Of a DNA stretch of 64,000 nt, positions 29,053 through 36,050 are shown piece after piece. A program made the translations under genes and the position numbers. Position 1 is the first letter of the stretch. Every line of letters begins with the position of its first letter. The notes beneath the pieces are model-generated. The model saw only the letters and a list, made by a program, of their open reading frames with translations, was not told the origin of the DNA and searched no databases. This DNA is from Megascapheus bottae. Lineage: Eukaryota; Chordata; Mammalia; Rodentia; Geomyidae. Where the stretch lies: the NCBI GenBank assembly GCA_024803745.1, contig JANJXV010000025.1, forward strand, positions 15,518,341 to 15,582,340, written 5' to 3'.

Positions 29053-32000
29053 TTGCCTGTCCTGGGCTTAAGCCCAGGGCCTGAAGCACTGTCCTTGGAT
29101 TTTTCTCAAGGCTAGAGCTCTACCACTTGAGCCTCAGCACCACTTCTGGTTTTTTCTAAGTATGTGGTACCAAGGAATCGAACCCGGGTCTTCAAGCATG
29201 CTAGGCAAGCACTTTACCACTAGGCCAAACTCCCGACCCCGATACATGCCATTTTAATGATTCCTATTTTAGTAGATGCTAAAGAAAAATGTGGTAGCAA
29301 TTCACTTCAAATGAATCTAGCTATTTGGCTCTAAATCGCCCAATATATATTATTTTAAGAGTTCACTGTGATTAGGAGAAAAAGGAAAGGAAAGAAGGAA
29401 CCAGCTCTCCCTCTTCCTCTTTCCCTAATGAAACAGGAAGTCTTGGCAGAGAAGGATGGAAATCATCAGATTATCACAGAACTTTCCCCCTGTGGTACAT
29501 TTCAGGGATCTGAAGCTTATGAACTTCCTATGGAAAGGTTAATGAAGTACTGTTTTTCAGTTCTACTTCTCAAAAAGGAATGAATTTTTCACTAAAAGTG
29601 TCTTTTAAATATGTGGAAAGCTGTCTCCAACTTCATTTTTAATTACTGTTTTATAATCGGTAATGTGATGCACTACGCTCACTTTTGTTGTTTTTGTGCT
29701 ATAGGACAAGCTAAAAAGACATGTGGCTTCTGCTATACCAAGTGCGAAGTGGGGAAAAAAGGACTTAAAAAAAAATCTCTGTACAAGAATGCAAAATCTA
29801 CAATTCTTGTCCCAGGAATTTGGAATAAAGGGTATTGCTCCCTGTAACTGGCAGCTGATGGGAAAGTGTTAGGGGTTGACTGCACAGACACCACCTGATT
29901 CCTAAATCTAGCCACCACAACCAAACACAACCCCACCTTGTATCCCCCATATCATAGCCACTAGCTTGTTCTACTTGTCACAAAAGTGAGATGAGTTTCC
30001 AGCTCCTTCCTCCGCAGCAAATCACTCCAGCATCAAATTGACGAAGATTCTACATTGCAACAATACTTATTCAGCCAAATTGCAAAAGATCTGGCATTTC
30101 AACATGTCTTTTGTGATGATACTCTTAAAACAAGTATATCCTGGACTCACTTCAGATAGCTTAAGGTTGCATGTTTTATCTCCTGGTTGGTGCCAGTTTG
30201 TGGGGAACAAGAACTGAGATGAACTTTCCTGTTTATGTGGGTAGCACATACCCACCAGGCACTTTCCTGAACTTTTGGAAACCTCACTTACAAATTGTTG
30301 GCAGGCAGTGTAACTACTGTCAAGTATAAACTCAAATACAAATCATGTTTTATATTTTAAGAATTTGTTTAGAAAGTATGGAATATTTAGACATGTAATG
30401 TTGGCTCTACCCAAAATTATTACTCTTTATAACCCCTCAAGTCTAAAGTTATAAGAAACACACTTAGGGAAACTGAAAGCAAAACAGGCTGTGTCCATCT
30501 ACTGGGTTTATCTTCCCCATTAATAGCTATTACTAACAATTATACAGAGGTGTCACACCCTTTCTATCACAAACACTGCAAGTGTTAAACATCCATTTCA
30601 CAAATTAGGAAACTGAGGCTCAGGTTCATAGGAAGCTGGGAGCCAGTGACTCCCATCTGTAATCCTAGCTACTCAAGAGCCTGAGATCTGAGGATTGCTT
30701 CAAAGCCAGCCAGGCAGGAAAGTCATGAGACTCTTATCCCCACTAAACTACCAAAAAGGCAGAAGTAGAGCTGTGCCTCAAGTGGCAGACAGCTTACCTT
30801 AAGCAAAAGCAGCTCAGGGGCTGTGCCCATGCCCCAAGTTCAAGCCCCAGGACCAGCACAAAATAAAATAAAATAAAATACATAGGAACTGGATGGGTTC
30901 ACCGAACCAGGCCAACTCAAGCAGGAAAGCCACAAGAAATTTATCTTGGGCTGTGGTACTAGCCTTGAGTGGAAAAGATAAAAGACAATGCCTATGCTTT
31001 AAGTTTGGGCCCCAATAATAGCTCATGCACATGCATGTACACATACACACATACTTACATGCATGCACACATGTAGGCACACACAAAATCATTAAAATAC
31101 AAAAGAAAATGGCAATTTCCATTTTTTAATCCAAGATTACAGGGAATTTAATGGTGGTGGGGATGGGGTGAGGTGAGTGGGACAGACTTGAACACGAAAC
31201 AAACTAGTTCTAAATGTTAGACAGAGAATAATTTCACTTTGGGTAAAATGTATATATGTGCATATGAACACCCAAAATGTCACATACTAAAATATCAAAA
31301 CTAGTAGTTCATCCAGTCATTAGTCTTCTCAATGTTCCTATATTTTCTAAAACACAATTATTTGATACAAATGGTACTGATCATTAATGCCAGGAGTACT
31401 CAGCAGTCAAGGTCTGAAACCCAAGTCTAGGTGGTTAAACCCAGTTCATTCTCTTAATATTTATAGATTCCCATTGAGTATGATTACATTGAATGTCAAA
31501 GGTAGAGGAAAGTTGGATGGAAGGAACTTAGAGAAAGAGAATGAACTGGGAAATTTCCGTTTTTGATGAGTCCTTCTTATTTTCTTTTTTCTTCTCCAAT
31601 TTAAAAAGAAATGTTCAAAATATACTTCCTGATTCCAGTAATTTTTCCTTTCCTCTTCACTGTACCATTTTATCGTGTACTGAACTGTGATGCCTATATA
31701 TATCAATATATGTATAGCATAATCTTTCCCCAATGTTTACACAAGATCTTGAATCTTGAAACTATTCCCTGCAATAGTCCAAGCCAAGATTATGCATCTT
31801 TACGGACACAACATTCCAAGCCACTTCATAAAGCATCTGTTCTCCCACTGGATATTCCTGAAGAGTAACAGGTTTTTATTTTGTTTTGTTTTTGCCAGTA
31901 CTGGGGCTTGAACTCAGGGCCTGGGCACTGTTCTTGAGCTTCTCAAGGCTAGTGTTCTACCACTTGAGCCACAGCACCATTCTGGCTTTTTCTGTGTATG

Positions 32001-35000
32001 TGTTACTGAGGAACAGAACCAAGGGCTTCCTGCATGCTAGGCAGGCACTCTACCACTAGGTCACATTTCTGACCCAACAGACTTTTTTTTGCTTCTTTTA
32101 AAATTGTGGTAACCACCCTAGGCCTCCTTTAAATGGAGGAGGCAATCTCAGCTACTCTTTAAACTAGGTTTCTTAACTTAGCATTTGAGACTAGATAATT
32201 CATTATTACCAAGCAGTGTCCCCTACTTTAAAGGATGTTCAGCAGTACCCCTTGTCCCCATCACAGGCCACCAGCATACCTGTAACCCTCAGCAGCAGTG
32301 GCAACCAAAAATGTGTTACACTTTGCCAAGTATCTCCCTGGTAACAAAGTGCCTTTGGAAACTACTATCTTAGACCAGTCAAAACTCCAGTTAAGAAATG
32401 TATCTCCGGGCCTGGAGTGTGGCTTAGTGGAAGAGTGCTTGCCTAGCATGCACAAAGCCTGGGTTCAATTCTTTGGTACCACATGCACAGAAAAACCTGG
32501 AAGTAGTGCTGTGGTTCACGTGGTGGAGGGGCTAGCCTTGAGAAGGTTCAAGGACAGTGCCCAGGCACTGAGTTGAAGCCCCAGACTGGTGGAAGGAAGG
32601 AAGAAAAAAAGGAGGGAGGGAGGAAGGGAGGAGAGAGAGAGAGGGGGTGGGGAGGGAGGGAGGGAGAGAGAGAGAGAATATTATCTCCAAACAGTAGTGA
32701 GATCAGGTACATGAAATTTCTATAGGATTAATTCCTTTTGTGAACACTTGAAAATTTAGCAAGAAGAAAAGTAAAAAACTAAATTCCATAAACATGTAAT
32801 CCTTAATGGCTAAGACACAAAAAAACGGAATTAAGAGTTTTAAAGACAATATATTGAGCAATAACTACAAAAGCACATGACTTCTAGCTAATGCAGTAAC
32901 CACACAAATAACATAGCCAAATTTTATAAAAGCTGTGGGCTAGCAAGACTGAGAGACTATTTAATTGAATGCTCACTGAACCATTTGCCAAAGAGATGAA
33001 TTTATATCTTCAGACAAATTATAAAGTTGATGTAAACTCCTGGCAGGACACTATTCTAAACAACAGAAAACAGCACAGGGCTGGGGGTTTAGCTTGGGGT
33101 AGAGCTCCATCTGGCATGTACAAGGCCCTGGGGTTTAATCCTTTGTACTGTAAAATTAACAGCTAATTAAATTTCATCAAAAACAGAAAATGACTGAGAT
33201 CTGAGGGTCATGGTTCAAAGCCAGCCAAGCAGGAAAGTCTGTGAGACTCTTATCTTCAATTAATCACAATAAACGCTGGAAGTAGTGCTGTGACTCAAGT
33301 GGTAGAGTGCTTTGCCTTAAGCAAAAGCTCAGGGACTGTACTAGTCAGCTCAGGCCTAGAGTTTAAGCCCCAGGACTAGAGAGGGAAGAAGAAAAAACAA
33401 AAACAAAACAGAAAATACAAGGATGCAAGCTTCCATTCCTCAATTTCACCCAAAAAAGATGGGGGTAAGAGAAATTACATAAAGTCATGGCACTTTCATT
33501 TTGATGATGAGTTCAAAACCTTCAGACAGTGTACTGCTACCATAAAAAAAAAAAATGACAGTTGGAATCACCTCACATTAACAGTAGTAGGCCTTTCAGA
33601 GGGTGAAACAGATAAAGATTTGATGGAGAAGGGACCCTAGTACCCATACATCTCTTTTCACTAAAAGGATGTCATACACAAATACAGCACAAACATTACC
33701 ACTTAATAAAACCTAGGTAGTAGCAATGCATGAGCATACTGTCAGGTATGATTTGAACTTCGGGGACATTAAAGTATTTGTTTTGTGTTAGGTACATTAA
33801 AAGCCTTACTGAGAGCTCTTTCAAACTTCACATCTGCTAGCTCACTGCTTTCTCAAATTTCAAATGTTTACAAATTACAAGAAATAACTGGTATTACTGA
33901 TAAGTAATTCTGAAGAAAGCTTAATCTCTGCAGAAAACAATAGATATTTAGTTCTTCAACCTTTCTTTTGCTCTCCTTTAGCACATTATGCTTTAGAGAA
34001 GAGTAAACAAAGTATGCATTTATGGATACACAGAAAATGACTCAGTAATCTTAAAAAAAAAAAAAGCCTCTTCCATAGTTCCTAGCATCCTTCATGGTTT
34101 TAGAACAGTATTGCCCAATATAAACATACAATGCACATATGTGATTATAAATTTTAGGAGCCAGACAAACCCTCCCCCCCAAAATTCAACTTATAAAAGT
34201 AATTATACTATTACATTCAATTATCAATGTGAAACCAACATAAGTTACTGATGAGATAGTAAATTTCTCCTGCATTGAACAATTTCTCATATTCAAAATC
34301 CTTCGTTTTTGTTATTGTTTTGGTGTGTGTGTTGTACCAGTCTGAGAGGATGAATTCAAGGATCTGGGTGCTGTCCCATAGTTTTCTTGCTCAAGATTAG
34401 TGCTCTATTGTGGCTCAAGCCACAGTTCACTTTCAGCGTTTTGTTGGTTAATTGGAAAAAGAATAGCAGGGACTTGCCTGCTCCAAATGGCTTTAAACTG
34501 GGATCCTCAGGTCTCAGCTACCTGAATAGCTAGGATTACAGGAATGGGTATGTGTCTCGGCCCCAACTATCAACAGTGTGGTCACCTTATCACAAAATCC
34601 ACATCTATACTTACTAATAGTTAAAATCCGTTTCAGCTATTTAGGTAGTTTTTTTTTTTAATTTCCCTCCAAAATTTCCAAATCCTACGTAAAGAAAAAA
34701 AAACCATACTAGTCCCAATATTCCCAAAGTTTAACCCGGAATTTGTGCACATAATTACATAACTAAGCTTGTTTTTTGTTTTGTTTTTGCAGTGCTGAGG
34801 ATGGAACTCTGGGGCCTCCCAACAGGCTAACCAACCAACCAACTCTACCACTGAGCTACATCTCCACCCTAACCAAGAGTCGTTTCCAAACATCTGCAAA
34901 GTATACCACTTATTATCTACAAAATTTTATACCCTTGATCTCTGGGATTCAAAAGTTGGCAGACCCTCTGGAGTCATGCAACCAGGCAGACACCCAATCC

Positions 35001-35861
35001 ACACCACGGCTTGAACCTGGGCCTCCCCTTGGCACCCAAACAAAGCCGGAAGTTACACTTTCCCTCCCGCAGCGGGCAGGTCTGAGCCTCTGGGGGGGGG
35101 GGTCGCGCCTTCCTTCTTAAGGCCGTTCCCCGTGTTAACAGACAAGGGAAGCTTCTTTCCGGCTAGCCGGGAGCTTACTGGGGAGAAAAATGACTGCGAA
35201 ACGCAATTTTCCTTTTCTCTCCTGCCCGCCCCCCCACTCCACACCGCCACCCGAGTGCGCATGATCTTATAAACAACCCAAGAGCTGGCAAAGCAAAAAA
35301 TGGGGGGCTTTCCCCTCTCCTTTTTTTTTTTTTAATGCATAGGAGCCAAGAGAGAAGCAGCAGCCGCCCCTAAGGTAGCCAGGGAGAGGGGGAGCCCCCC
35401 GCAGCCCAAGGGCAGAGGTGGAGCGGCGGGATCCTGAGGTGCGGCCGAGCTCCGGCGCATCTCCCCCGGGCCCACACTTGTCGCCGCCCCTCATTCCGGG
35501 AGGCCCGCAAGACCGCCCCACCCCACCCCCCGGCCGCCCGCGCGCGCACTTGCCGCGCCCCCCTCCCCGAGGCCCGCAAGGACGCCGGCACCACCGCCCC
35601 CCACACACACCGGGAGGCCCGCGAGGACCCCGCACCTGTCGCGCCCCCTCCCGGTGGCCCGCGGACGCCCTCCGACTGAGGTGGGGTGGGGGTGGGGGGT
35701 GTCCTCCCTCCCGGGATGGCCGCGTCCCACACAGACTTCTCCTCAAGCCGGCCGCGCTTACCGCCCCAGATGCCCAACTTCAACTGGGATTTATCCAAGT
35801 TCTCCACGTAATCCCCCAGGAAGCGGTTCAGCAGGTCAGCGACCACCGACTCCAGAACCAT
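2448..35861 (-). CDS. VPS13C: VPS13C, first 12 coding exons (gene continues off the left edge)
   Basis: VPS13C is a very large bridge-like lipid-transfer protein acting at contacts between the ER and late endosomes/lysosomes or lipid droplets. Twelve exons were placed by translating the minus strand and matching the family N-terminus: 35762-35861, 25612-25655, 22507-22549, 20419-20514, 17920-18021, 14568-14630, 9603-9668, 9227-9336, 5976-6035, 4957-5016, 3565-3645 and 2448-2505. All borders are GT..AG and every phase joins cleanly, giving 883 nt, or residues 1-294 plus one base. This is the chorein-type N-terminal region that opens the lipid channel. Start [18 protein letters not shown] and later [15 protein letters not shown] point to VPS13C rather than VPS13A. 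No stop or frameshift was seen, so the gene looks intact here. The next expected exon (family residues about IFQPISA) was not found in 1-2447. Span coordinates include introns. Confidence 0.96.
2824..3031 (+). mobile_element. IDL-Geo SINE
   Basis: ID-like left monomer with A and B box homology, then a right monomer ending caggactggca and an A-rich tail. A target duplication near ataagggctagaac is seen at about 2811-2823 and 3033-3045. Confidence 0.88.
3188..3376 (-). mobile_element. IDL-Geo SINE
   Basis: Reverse copy, from ttgccagtcctgggcttgag to ggccaaactcctggccc, in VPS13C intron 11. Confidence 0.87.
3565..3645 (-). CDS. VPS13C: VPS13C exon 11 (residues 249-275)
   Basis: This 81-nt exon in phase 0 encodes [20 protein letters not shown] and then RSREQIL. 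From memory the human residues are [20 protein letters not shown], so the exon is orthologous but somewhat diverged. The acceptor is tgtag and the donor GTAATT. Confidence 0.93.
4957..5016 (-). CDS. VPS13C: VPS13C exon 10 (residues 229-248)
   Basis: This 60-nt exon in phase 0 encodes a segment beginning [13 protein letters not shown] and ending KIIYK, as in the family. The acceptor is tatag and the donor GTAATA. Confidence 0.94.
5652..5850 (+). mobile_element. IDL-Geo SINE
   Basis: Full dimer from ggggctgagagtttggccta to caggactggca, followed by an A-rich tail and a TA repeat. Confidence 0.88.
5856..5878. repeat. (TA)n microsatellite
   Basis: A pure TA run directly downstream of the preceding SINE tail, about 100 bp from the exon 9 donor. 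Confidence 0.85.
5976..6035 (-). CDS. VPS13C: VPS13C exon 9 (residues 209-228)
   Basis: This 60-nt exon in phase 0 encodes [20 protein letters not shown]. It matches the human [20 protein letters not shown] region as remembered. The acceptor is tgtag and the donor GTAAG. It lies 125 bp from a recent IDL-Geo insertion at 6161. Confidence 0.95.
6161..6358 (+). mobile_element. IDL-Geo SINE, young copy
   Basis: Near-consensus dimer with an intact B box (gggttcgattcc). A perfect 17-bp duplication, aaaacataactaaattc, lies at 6144-6160 and 6359-6375, which implies recent insertion. Confidence 0.93.
6680..6772 (-). mobile_element. Old B1-like (7SL-derived) monomer
   Basis: Reverse B1 motifs cctcagtctcctaagtgctg and ggattacagg, diverged and without a right monomer. 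Confidence 0.55.
7317..7582 (-). mobile_element. SINE, 7SL/B1-like head plus Geo-type right monomer
   Basis: Starts with a T-rich tail (reverse A tail), then ggcttgaactctgg, then cctcagatctcagcc and the head at the right end. Confidence 0.82.
7794..7982 (+). mobile_element. SINE, 7SL/B1-like head plus Geo-type right monomer
   Basis: Plus-strand copy with a shortened middle, ending in an A tail that abuts an IDL-Geo copy in the opposite orientation. Confidence 0.82.
7994..8187 (-). mobile_element. IDL-Geo SINE
   Basis: Reverse copy, tail to tail with the previous SINE. Similar target words (gtttgtctt / gttttgtctt / gtttgtctt) occur before, between and after the pair. Confidence 0.86.
8400..8900 (-). 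mobile_element. Old L1 (L1M-type) 3' fragment, tentative
   Basis: cttgtttcacttaacataat, then ccatccacatatctgaaagc, then a region with ttctccacat resembles the reverse complement of ancient L1 3' sequence. It is diverged. The reading frames here are noise. Confidence 0.5.
9227..9336 (-). CDS. VPS13C: VPS13C exon 8 (residues 172-208)
   Basis: This 110-nt exon encodes [18 protein letters not shown] and then [19 protein letters not shown], highly conserved in VPS13 proteins. The acceptor is tttag and the donor GTAAGT. It ends in phase 0. It lies only 266 bp downstream of exon 7. Confidence 0.96.
9603..9668 (-). CDS. VPS13C: VPS13C exon 7, polybasic probable alternative exon (residues 150-171)
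   Basis: This 66-nt exon encodes [17 protein letters not shown] followed by LDRSK, a dense run of Lys/Arg/His. The acceptor is gagaag and the donor GTAGGT. Phase is 1 in and 1 out. Together with exon 6 it makes a 129-nt cassette. The basic run could bind acidic membrane or act as a nuclear-type signal; both are inference. Confidence 0.93.
10370..10582 (-). mobile_element. Old B1-like monomers
   Basis: Two diverged reverse B1-like blocks (ggccagcctagacctgatcc; cccaagtaactggaattata) in tandem. Confidence 0.5.
10620..10800. repeat. Unclassified interspersed repeat, copy 1
   Basis: Shares order and wording with 56080-56260: a gttattataaaag-like start, ggggttacagttatat, aggtaa, a T/C-rich block, then cccacccacgagccgtgta versus ccatccacaagttgtata. 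Probably an internal piece of a lineage L1 or similar element. Confidence 0.5.
10814..11034 (+). mobile_element. SINE, 7SL/B1-like head plus Geo-type right monomer
   Basis: Full copy whose tail has become a (CA)n(CG)n repeat. The target word gtatctatgc occurs before (about 10803) and after the tail (about 11081). Confidence 0.87.
11034..11079. repeat. (CA)n(CG)n alternating purine-pyrimidine repeat
   Basis: A CA run changes to about 8 CG units and then ACGTACGTATGT. The sequence alternates purine and pyrimidine throughout, so it is Z-DNA prone. It forms the tail of the preceding SINE. Confidence 0.88.
11493..11668 (-). mobile_element. IDL-Geo SINE
   Basis: Reverse copy lacking the last left-monomer bases. 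Target duplication ctgtgtgaagtcttt is at 11451-11465 and about 11669-11683. A (GGTT)n-like tail precedes it. Confidence 0.87.
12055..12130 (-). mobile_element. ID-like monomer, diverged
   Basis: tactggggtttgaactcagg followed by gcttgctag-type words resembles a reverse ID element B-box end. Confidence 0.45.
12160..12480 (-). mobile_element. Old B1-like tandem monomers
   Basis: Two reverse blocks with gcccaggctggcctctaaca and attataggcatgagcc motifs, diverged. Confidence 0.5.
12519..12712 (+). mobile_element. IDL-Geo SINE
   Basis: Diverged dimer (ggggcctggagtctggca … aggctcaggacgggc) with an A-rich tail. Confidence 0.83.
12775..13372 (+). mobile_element. L1 3' end, split by a SINE
   Basis: L1 3'UTR with the G-rich polypurine tract at 13219-13275 and the shared terminus ending attacaataaaaaa. 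An IDL-Geo copy at 12857-13065 interrupts it. Homologous to 18640-19058 and 54015-54323. Confidence 0.75.
12857..13065 (+). mobile_element. IDL-Geo SINE nested in L1
   Basis: Near-consensus dimer with an A-run expansion between monomers. The target duplication aaacataagcc is at 12846-12856 and just after the tail. Confidence 0.92.
13380..14560. other. VPS13C intron 6, no recognised element
   Basis: AT-rich sequence without a clear SINE or L1. A 146-codon plus-strand frame at 13991-14431 has no family resemblance and no coding character that I can see. Confidence 0.5.
14568..14630 (-). CDS. VPS13C: VPS13C exon 6, probable alternative exon (residues 129-149)
   Basis: This 63-nt exon encodes [21 protein letters not shown], compared with GTHSGEFIYGLENFVYKD from memory of the human protein. 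The acceptor is atgcag and the donor GTGGGT, weaker than most in this gene. Phase is 1 in and 1 out. Human VPS13C isoforms differ by a 43-residue segment here, and this exon is the first half of that segment. Confidence 0.92.
15255..15480 (+). mobile_element. MIR fragment
   Basis: ggatctagagccaaactggg, then tagctctgtgacctaggatg, follows the MIR consensus order. Diverged, as expected for this ancient mammalian SINE. Confidence 0.65.
16100..16311 (-). mobile_element. SINE, 7SL/B1-like head plus Geo-type right monomer
   Basis: Reverse copy from a T run through ggggcttgaactctgggcct to ccaccactgcctgg. The target word aacta is on both sides. Confidence 0.85.
16600..16736 (-). mobile_element. Old B1-like monomer
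   Basis: Reverse B1 words ttgcctaggctggctggaat and gagctgggactat, diverged. Confidence 0.5.
16762..16893 (+). mobile_element. Old B1-like monomer
   Basis: agccaggcataggaactgat and gcctgtaatctaggcacttg with a B1-like 3' end. No right monomer. Ends in a 9-G run. Confidence 0.6.
17035..17231 (+). mobile_element. IDL-Geo SINE
   Basis: Dimer from gggccaggagtttggccta to aggactggca with an A tail. Confidence 0.88.
17920..18021 (-). CDS. VPS13C: VPS13C exon 5 (residues 95-128)
   Basis: This 102-nt exon encodes [20 protein letters not shown] and then a charged helix ending [10 protein letters not shown]. It is probably coiled coil or a helix-rich linker. It leaves in phase 1, the same phase at which exons 6, 7 and 8 begin, so both inclusion and skipping of exons 6-7 keep frame. 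Confidence 0.95.
18330..19060 (+). mobile_element. L1 3' portion split by a SINE
   Basis: An ORF2-end-like stretch (caaccatcccattaaaagat, ggccaaagactta) is followed, after an inserted SINE, by 3'UTR (gaagtaggccagactcaaag), a G-rich tract at 18913-18965 and the terminus near 19058. Confidence 0.75.
18417..18619 (+). mobile_element. IDL-Geo SINE nested in L1
   Basis: Near-consensus copy. The target duplication agaaaaaaatcatac is at 18402-18416 and just after the A tail. Confidence 0.92.
19063..19250 (+). mobile_element. IDL-Geo SINE with a poly-G tail
   Basis: Dimer from gcaggagtttggcctag to caggactggc. A run of about 22 G replaces the expected A tail. It sits at the A tail of the preceding L1. 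Confidence 0.88.
19251..19272. repeat. 22-nt G homopolymer
   Basis: An uninterrupted G run at the SINE 3' end, an unusual length for a mammalian genome and error-prone in sequencing. Confidence 0.8.
19560..20405. other. VPS13C intron 4, AT-rich, no recognised element
   Basis: No SINE, L1 or coding match was seen. A short (TA)n lies at about 19611-19623. Confidence 0.5.
20419..20514 (-). CDS. VPS13C: VPS13C exon 4 (residues 63-94)
   Basis: This 96-nt exon begins [20 protein letters not shown] and continues through [11 protein letters not shown]. The IPWKNLY motif is a family signature of the chorein N-terminus. The acceptor is tttag and the donor GTATGT. Phase is 1 in and 1 out. Confidence 0.96.
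20660..20765 (-). mobile_element. Geo-type right monomer, truncated SINE
   Basis: Only the right-monomer reverse sequence is present (ggggcttgaattctgggcct … cttagcaccacttgcaga). The head is missing. Confidence 0.7.
21341..21428 (+). mobile_element. ID-like monomer
   Basis: A diverged tRNA-type block with gtatggcttaagaag and ttcaatcctcagtacca, lacking a right monomer. Confidence 0.5.
21450..21588 (+). mobile_element. IDL-Geo SINE, 3'-truncated
   Basis: Left monomer gatgggagtttggcctagtg and the start of the right monomer up to ccttgagaaag, then lost. Confidence 0.8.
21590..22500. other. VPS13C intron 3, no recognised element
   Basis: AT-rich intronic sequence with no repeat or coding match that I can name. 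Confidence 0.5.
22507..22549 (-). CDS. VPS13C: VPS13C exon 3 (residues 49-62)
   Basis: This 43-nt exon reads [14 protein letters not shown] and ends in phase 1 at GTAAGT. From memory, human VPS13C has SELDVPFKVKAGQI here, so D-to-N and F-to-Y are the differences. The acceptor is ctgaag. Confidence 0.94.
22560..23470. other. VPS13C intron 2, no recognised element
   Basis: AT-rich intronic sequence with no recognised repeat before the L1 fragment at 23473. Confidence 0.5.
23473..24278 (+). mobile_element. L1 3' end fragment
   Basis: gttgtggagaaaaaggaacc, aaactagttcagccactctg and cactattcacaatagccagg are classic L1 3' words. It ends in an A tail. A TA/TG microsatellite at 23776-23834 interrupts it. 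It differs from the other L1 terminus in the window, but its end recurs at 26305-26414. Confidence 0.85.
23776..23834. repeat. (TG)n(TA)n microsatellite
   Basis: tgtgtgtg followed by imperfect TATA/CATA runs inside the L1 fragment. Confidence 0.85.
24283..24488 (+). mobile_element. IDL-Geo SINE
   Basis: Dimer inserted at the L1 A tail. The right monomer ends with a C-rich interruption before the A tail. Confidence 0.86.
24685..24772. repeat. Double (TA)n tract
   Basis: Two TA runs separated by tctacacacatatatatcct-like sequence. Self-complementary and cruciform-prone. Confidence 0.85.
24780..25600. other. VPS13C intron 2, no recognised element
   Basis: AT-rich sequence up to exon 2 with no repeat that I can name. 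Confidence 0.45.
25612..25655 (-). CDS. VPS13C: VPS13C exon 2 (residues 34-48)
   Basis: This 44-nt exon translates as (G)[14 protein letters not shown], a near-invariant VPS13 block. The acceptor is tgcag and the donor GTAAGT. Phase is 1 in and 0 out. Intron 1, to exon 1, is about 10.1 kb. Confidence 0.95.
25978..26190 (-). mobile_element. SINE, 7SL/B1-like head plus Geo-type right monomer
   Basis: Reverse copy with ttctgttcaaggctagtgct and gattacaggcataagccacc. Confidence 0.8.
26305..26414 (+). mobile_element. L1 3' terminus, short copy
   Basis: Near-copy of 24170-24278: tcccttcttgaatacttgtt and aatatgatgtaaaaatc, with an A-rich tail. A second, differently truncated insertion of the same L1 type. 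Confidence 0.75.
26424..26712 (+). mobile_element. SINE, 7SL/B1-like head plus Geo-type right monomer, with extra 3' segment
   Basis: A normal copy to cagtgcccaggcccag, then about 65 bp extra ending in a second gcccagg-like block (caagccccagggctggc). Probably a partial right-monomer duplication. Confidence 0.75.
26741..26935 (+). mobile_element. IDL-Geo SINE
   Basis: Near-consensus dimer whose A tail passes into (GA)n at 26936-26953. Confidence 0.9.
26936..26953. repeat. (GA)n
   Basis: A short GA run extending the SINE tail. Confidence 0.85.
27318..27440 (+). mobile_element. Old B1-like monomer
   Basis: cagctactctggaggcagag and ttgaggccagtcaag, diverged. Confidence 0.55.
27450..27667 (+). 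mobile_element. SINE, 7SL/B1-like head plus Geo-type right monomer
   Basis: Copy with the middle partly deleted (ctccaattaaccacc missing) and a (CAAAA)n-like tail. Confidence 0.84.
27668..27760 (+). mobile_element. ID-like monomer
   Basis: ggtgtggctcaagtggcaga and a ttcaacccccagca B-box end. A lone tRNA-type monomer directly after the SINE tail. Confidence 0.55.
27800..27990 (-). mobile_element. MIR-like fragment
   Basis: Words such as cctgaggctaaatgactagt fit a reverse MIR, strongly diverged. Confidence 0.4.
28400..28525 (-). mobile_element. MIR fragment
   Basis: gaaaaaattgaagcctaaag, then atttatccaaggttatacaa, follow the reverse MIR consensus. Confidence 0.6.
28780..28993 (-). mobile_element. 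Old B1/ID-type composite
   Basis: ttactggggttcatatttgg, later ctgcctcccaagcagctatg and cttgagccacc. Diverged reverse SINE sequence. Confidence 0.45.
29012..29054. repeat. (TTTA)n microsatellite
   Basis: About ten TTTA units forming the tail of the next reverse SINE. Confidence 0.9.
29055..29240 (-). mobile_element. IDL-Geo SINE with (TAAA)n tail
   Basis: Reverse near-consensus dimer. The target duplication gatacatgccattt is at 29002-29015 and 29241-29254, with the tetranucleotide tail inside it. Confidence 0.92.
29256..30590. other. VPS13C intron 1, no recognised element
   Basis: No SINE or L1 was recognised. Frames at 29368-29583 and 29611-29847 look non-coding and have no family match. 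Confidence 0.45.
30637..30882 (+). mobile_element. SINE, 7SL/B1-like head plus Geo-type right monomer
   Basis: Full copy with an (AAAAT)n tail. The target word cataggaa precedes (about 30627) and follows (about 30881). It inserted in a reverse MIR piece (gaaactgaggctcagg at about 30610). Confidence 0.84.
31890..32076 (-). mobile_element. IDL-Geo SINE
   Basis: Reverse diverged dimer. The short target word aacag is on both sides. Confidence 0.85.
32408..32590 (+). mobile_element. IDL-Geo SINE
   Basis: Diverged dimer (gcctggagtgtggcttag … agttgaagccccagactgg) whose tail became GA-rich repeat. Confidence 0.85.
32590..32678. repeat. GGAA/GAGG-rich tail repeat
   Basis: About 90 bp of GGAA, GGGA and GA units at the preceding SINE 3' end. 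Confidence 0.88.
33078..33155 (+). mobile_element. ID-like monomer
   Basis: gggctgggggtttagcttgg, then gggtttaatcctttg. A single tRNA-type element with no right monomer, close to a standard rodent ID. Confidence 0.65.
33190..33400 (+). mobile_element. SINE, 7SL-headed type, 5'-truncated
   Basis: Begins in the head at ctgagatctgagggtcatgg and retains the middle and right monomer. Confidence 0.78.
34330..34563 (-). mobile_element. SINE, 7SL-headed type, diverged
   Basis: Reverse copy with ttgttggttaattgg, gatcctcaggtctcagcta and gattacagg. Confidence 0.7.
34783..34872 (-). mobile_element. ID-like monomer
   Basis: ttgcagtgctgaggatggaa to ctctaccactgagctacatc, a reverse ID-type element with a small GGTT-like insert. 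Confidence 0.6.
35092..35102. repeat. 11-nt G run at CpG-island edge
   Basis: A G homopolymer at the intron 1 edge of the island. Confidence 0.75.
35762..35861 (-). CDS. VPS13C: VPS13C exon 1, coding part (residues 1-33)
   Basis: ATG at 35859-35861 on the minus strand sits in a strong Kozak context (acaccATGG). It opens [18 protein letters not shown], the hallmark N-terminus of VPS13 proteins and specifically of VPS13C. The exon ends in phase 1 at a GTAAGC donor. It lies inside a CpG island. The exon also contains 5'UTR upstream (higher coordinates), but its start is not resolved. Longer readings of the same strand through the GC-rich flank are not supported by the family. Confidence 0.96.
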
Positions 35862-36027
35862 GGTGTCGGGGAAACGGGGACGGAGGGCGGGAGGGGGGAG
35901 GGGGGCAAGGCCCAGGCCGCTGAGAAGGAGGAGCCGGAACCACCGGGCGCTGCTTGGGAGGCGCGGCGACCCGCGCCGCGAAGGACAGGCCCCTGCGGCG
36001 CCGACACGCCCCGCCTCGTCCCGCCCC

Positions 36028-36050
36028 CTCGCCGCCGCCGCCGCCGCCGC
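36028..36050. repeat. (GCC)n trinucleotide run in VPS13C promoter
   Basis: A short pure run of GCC units lies about 170-190 bp upstream of the VPS13C start codon. It may be in the 5'UTR or the core promoter. Confidence 0.8.
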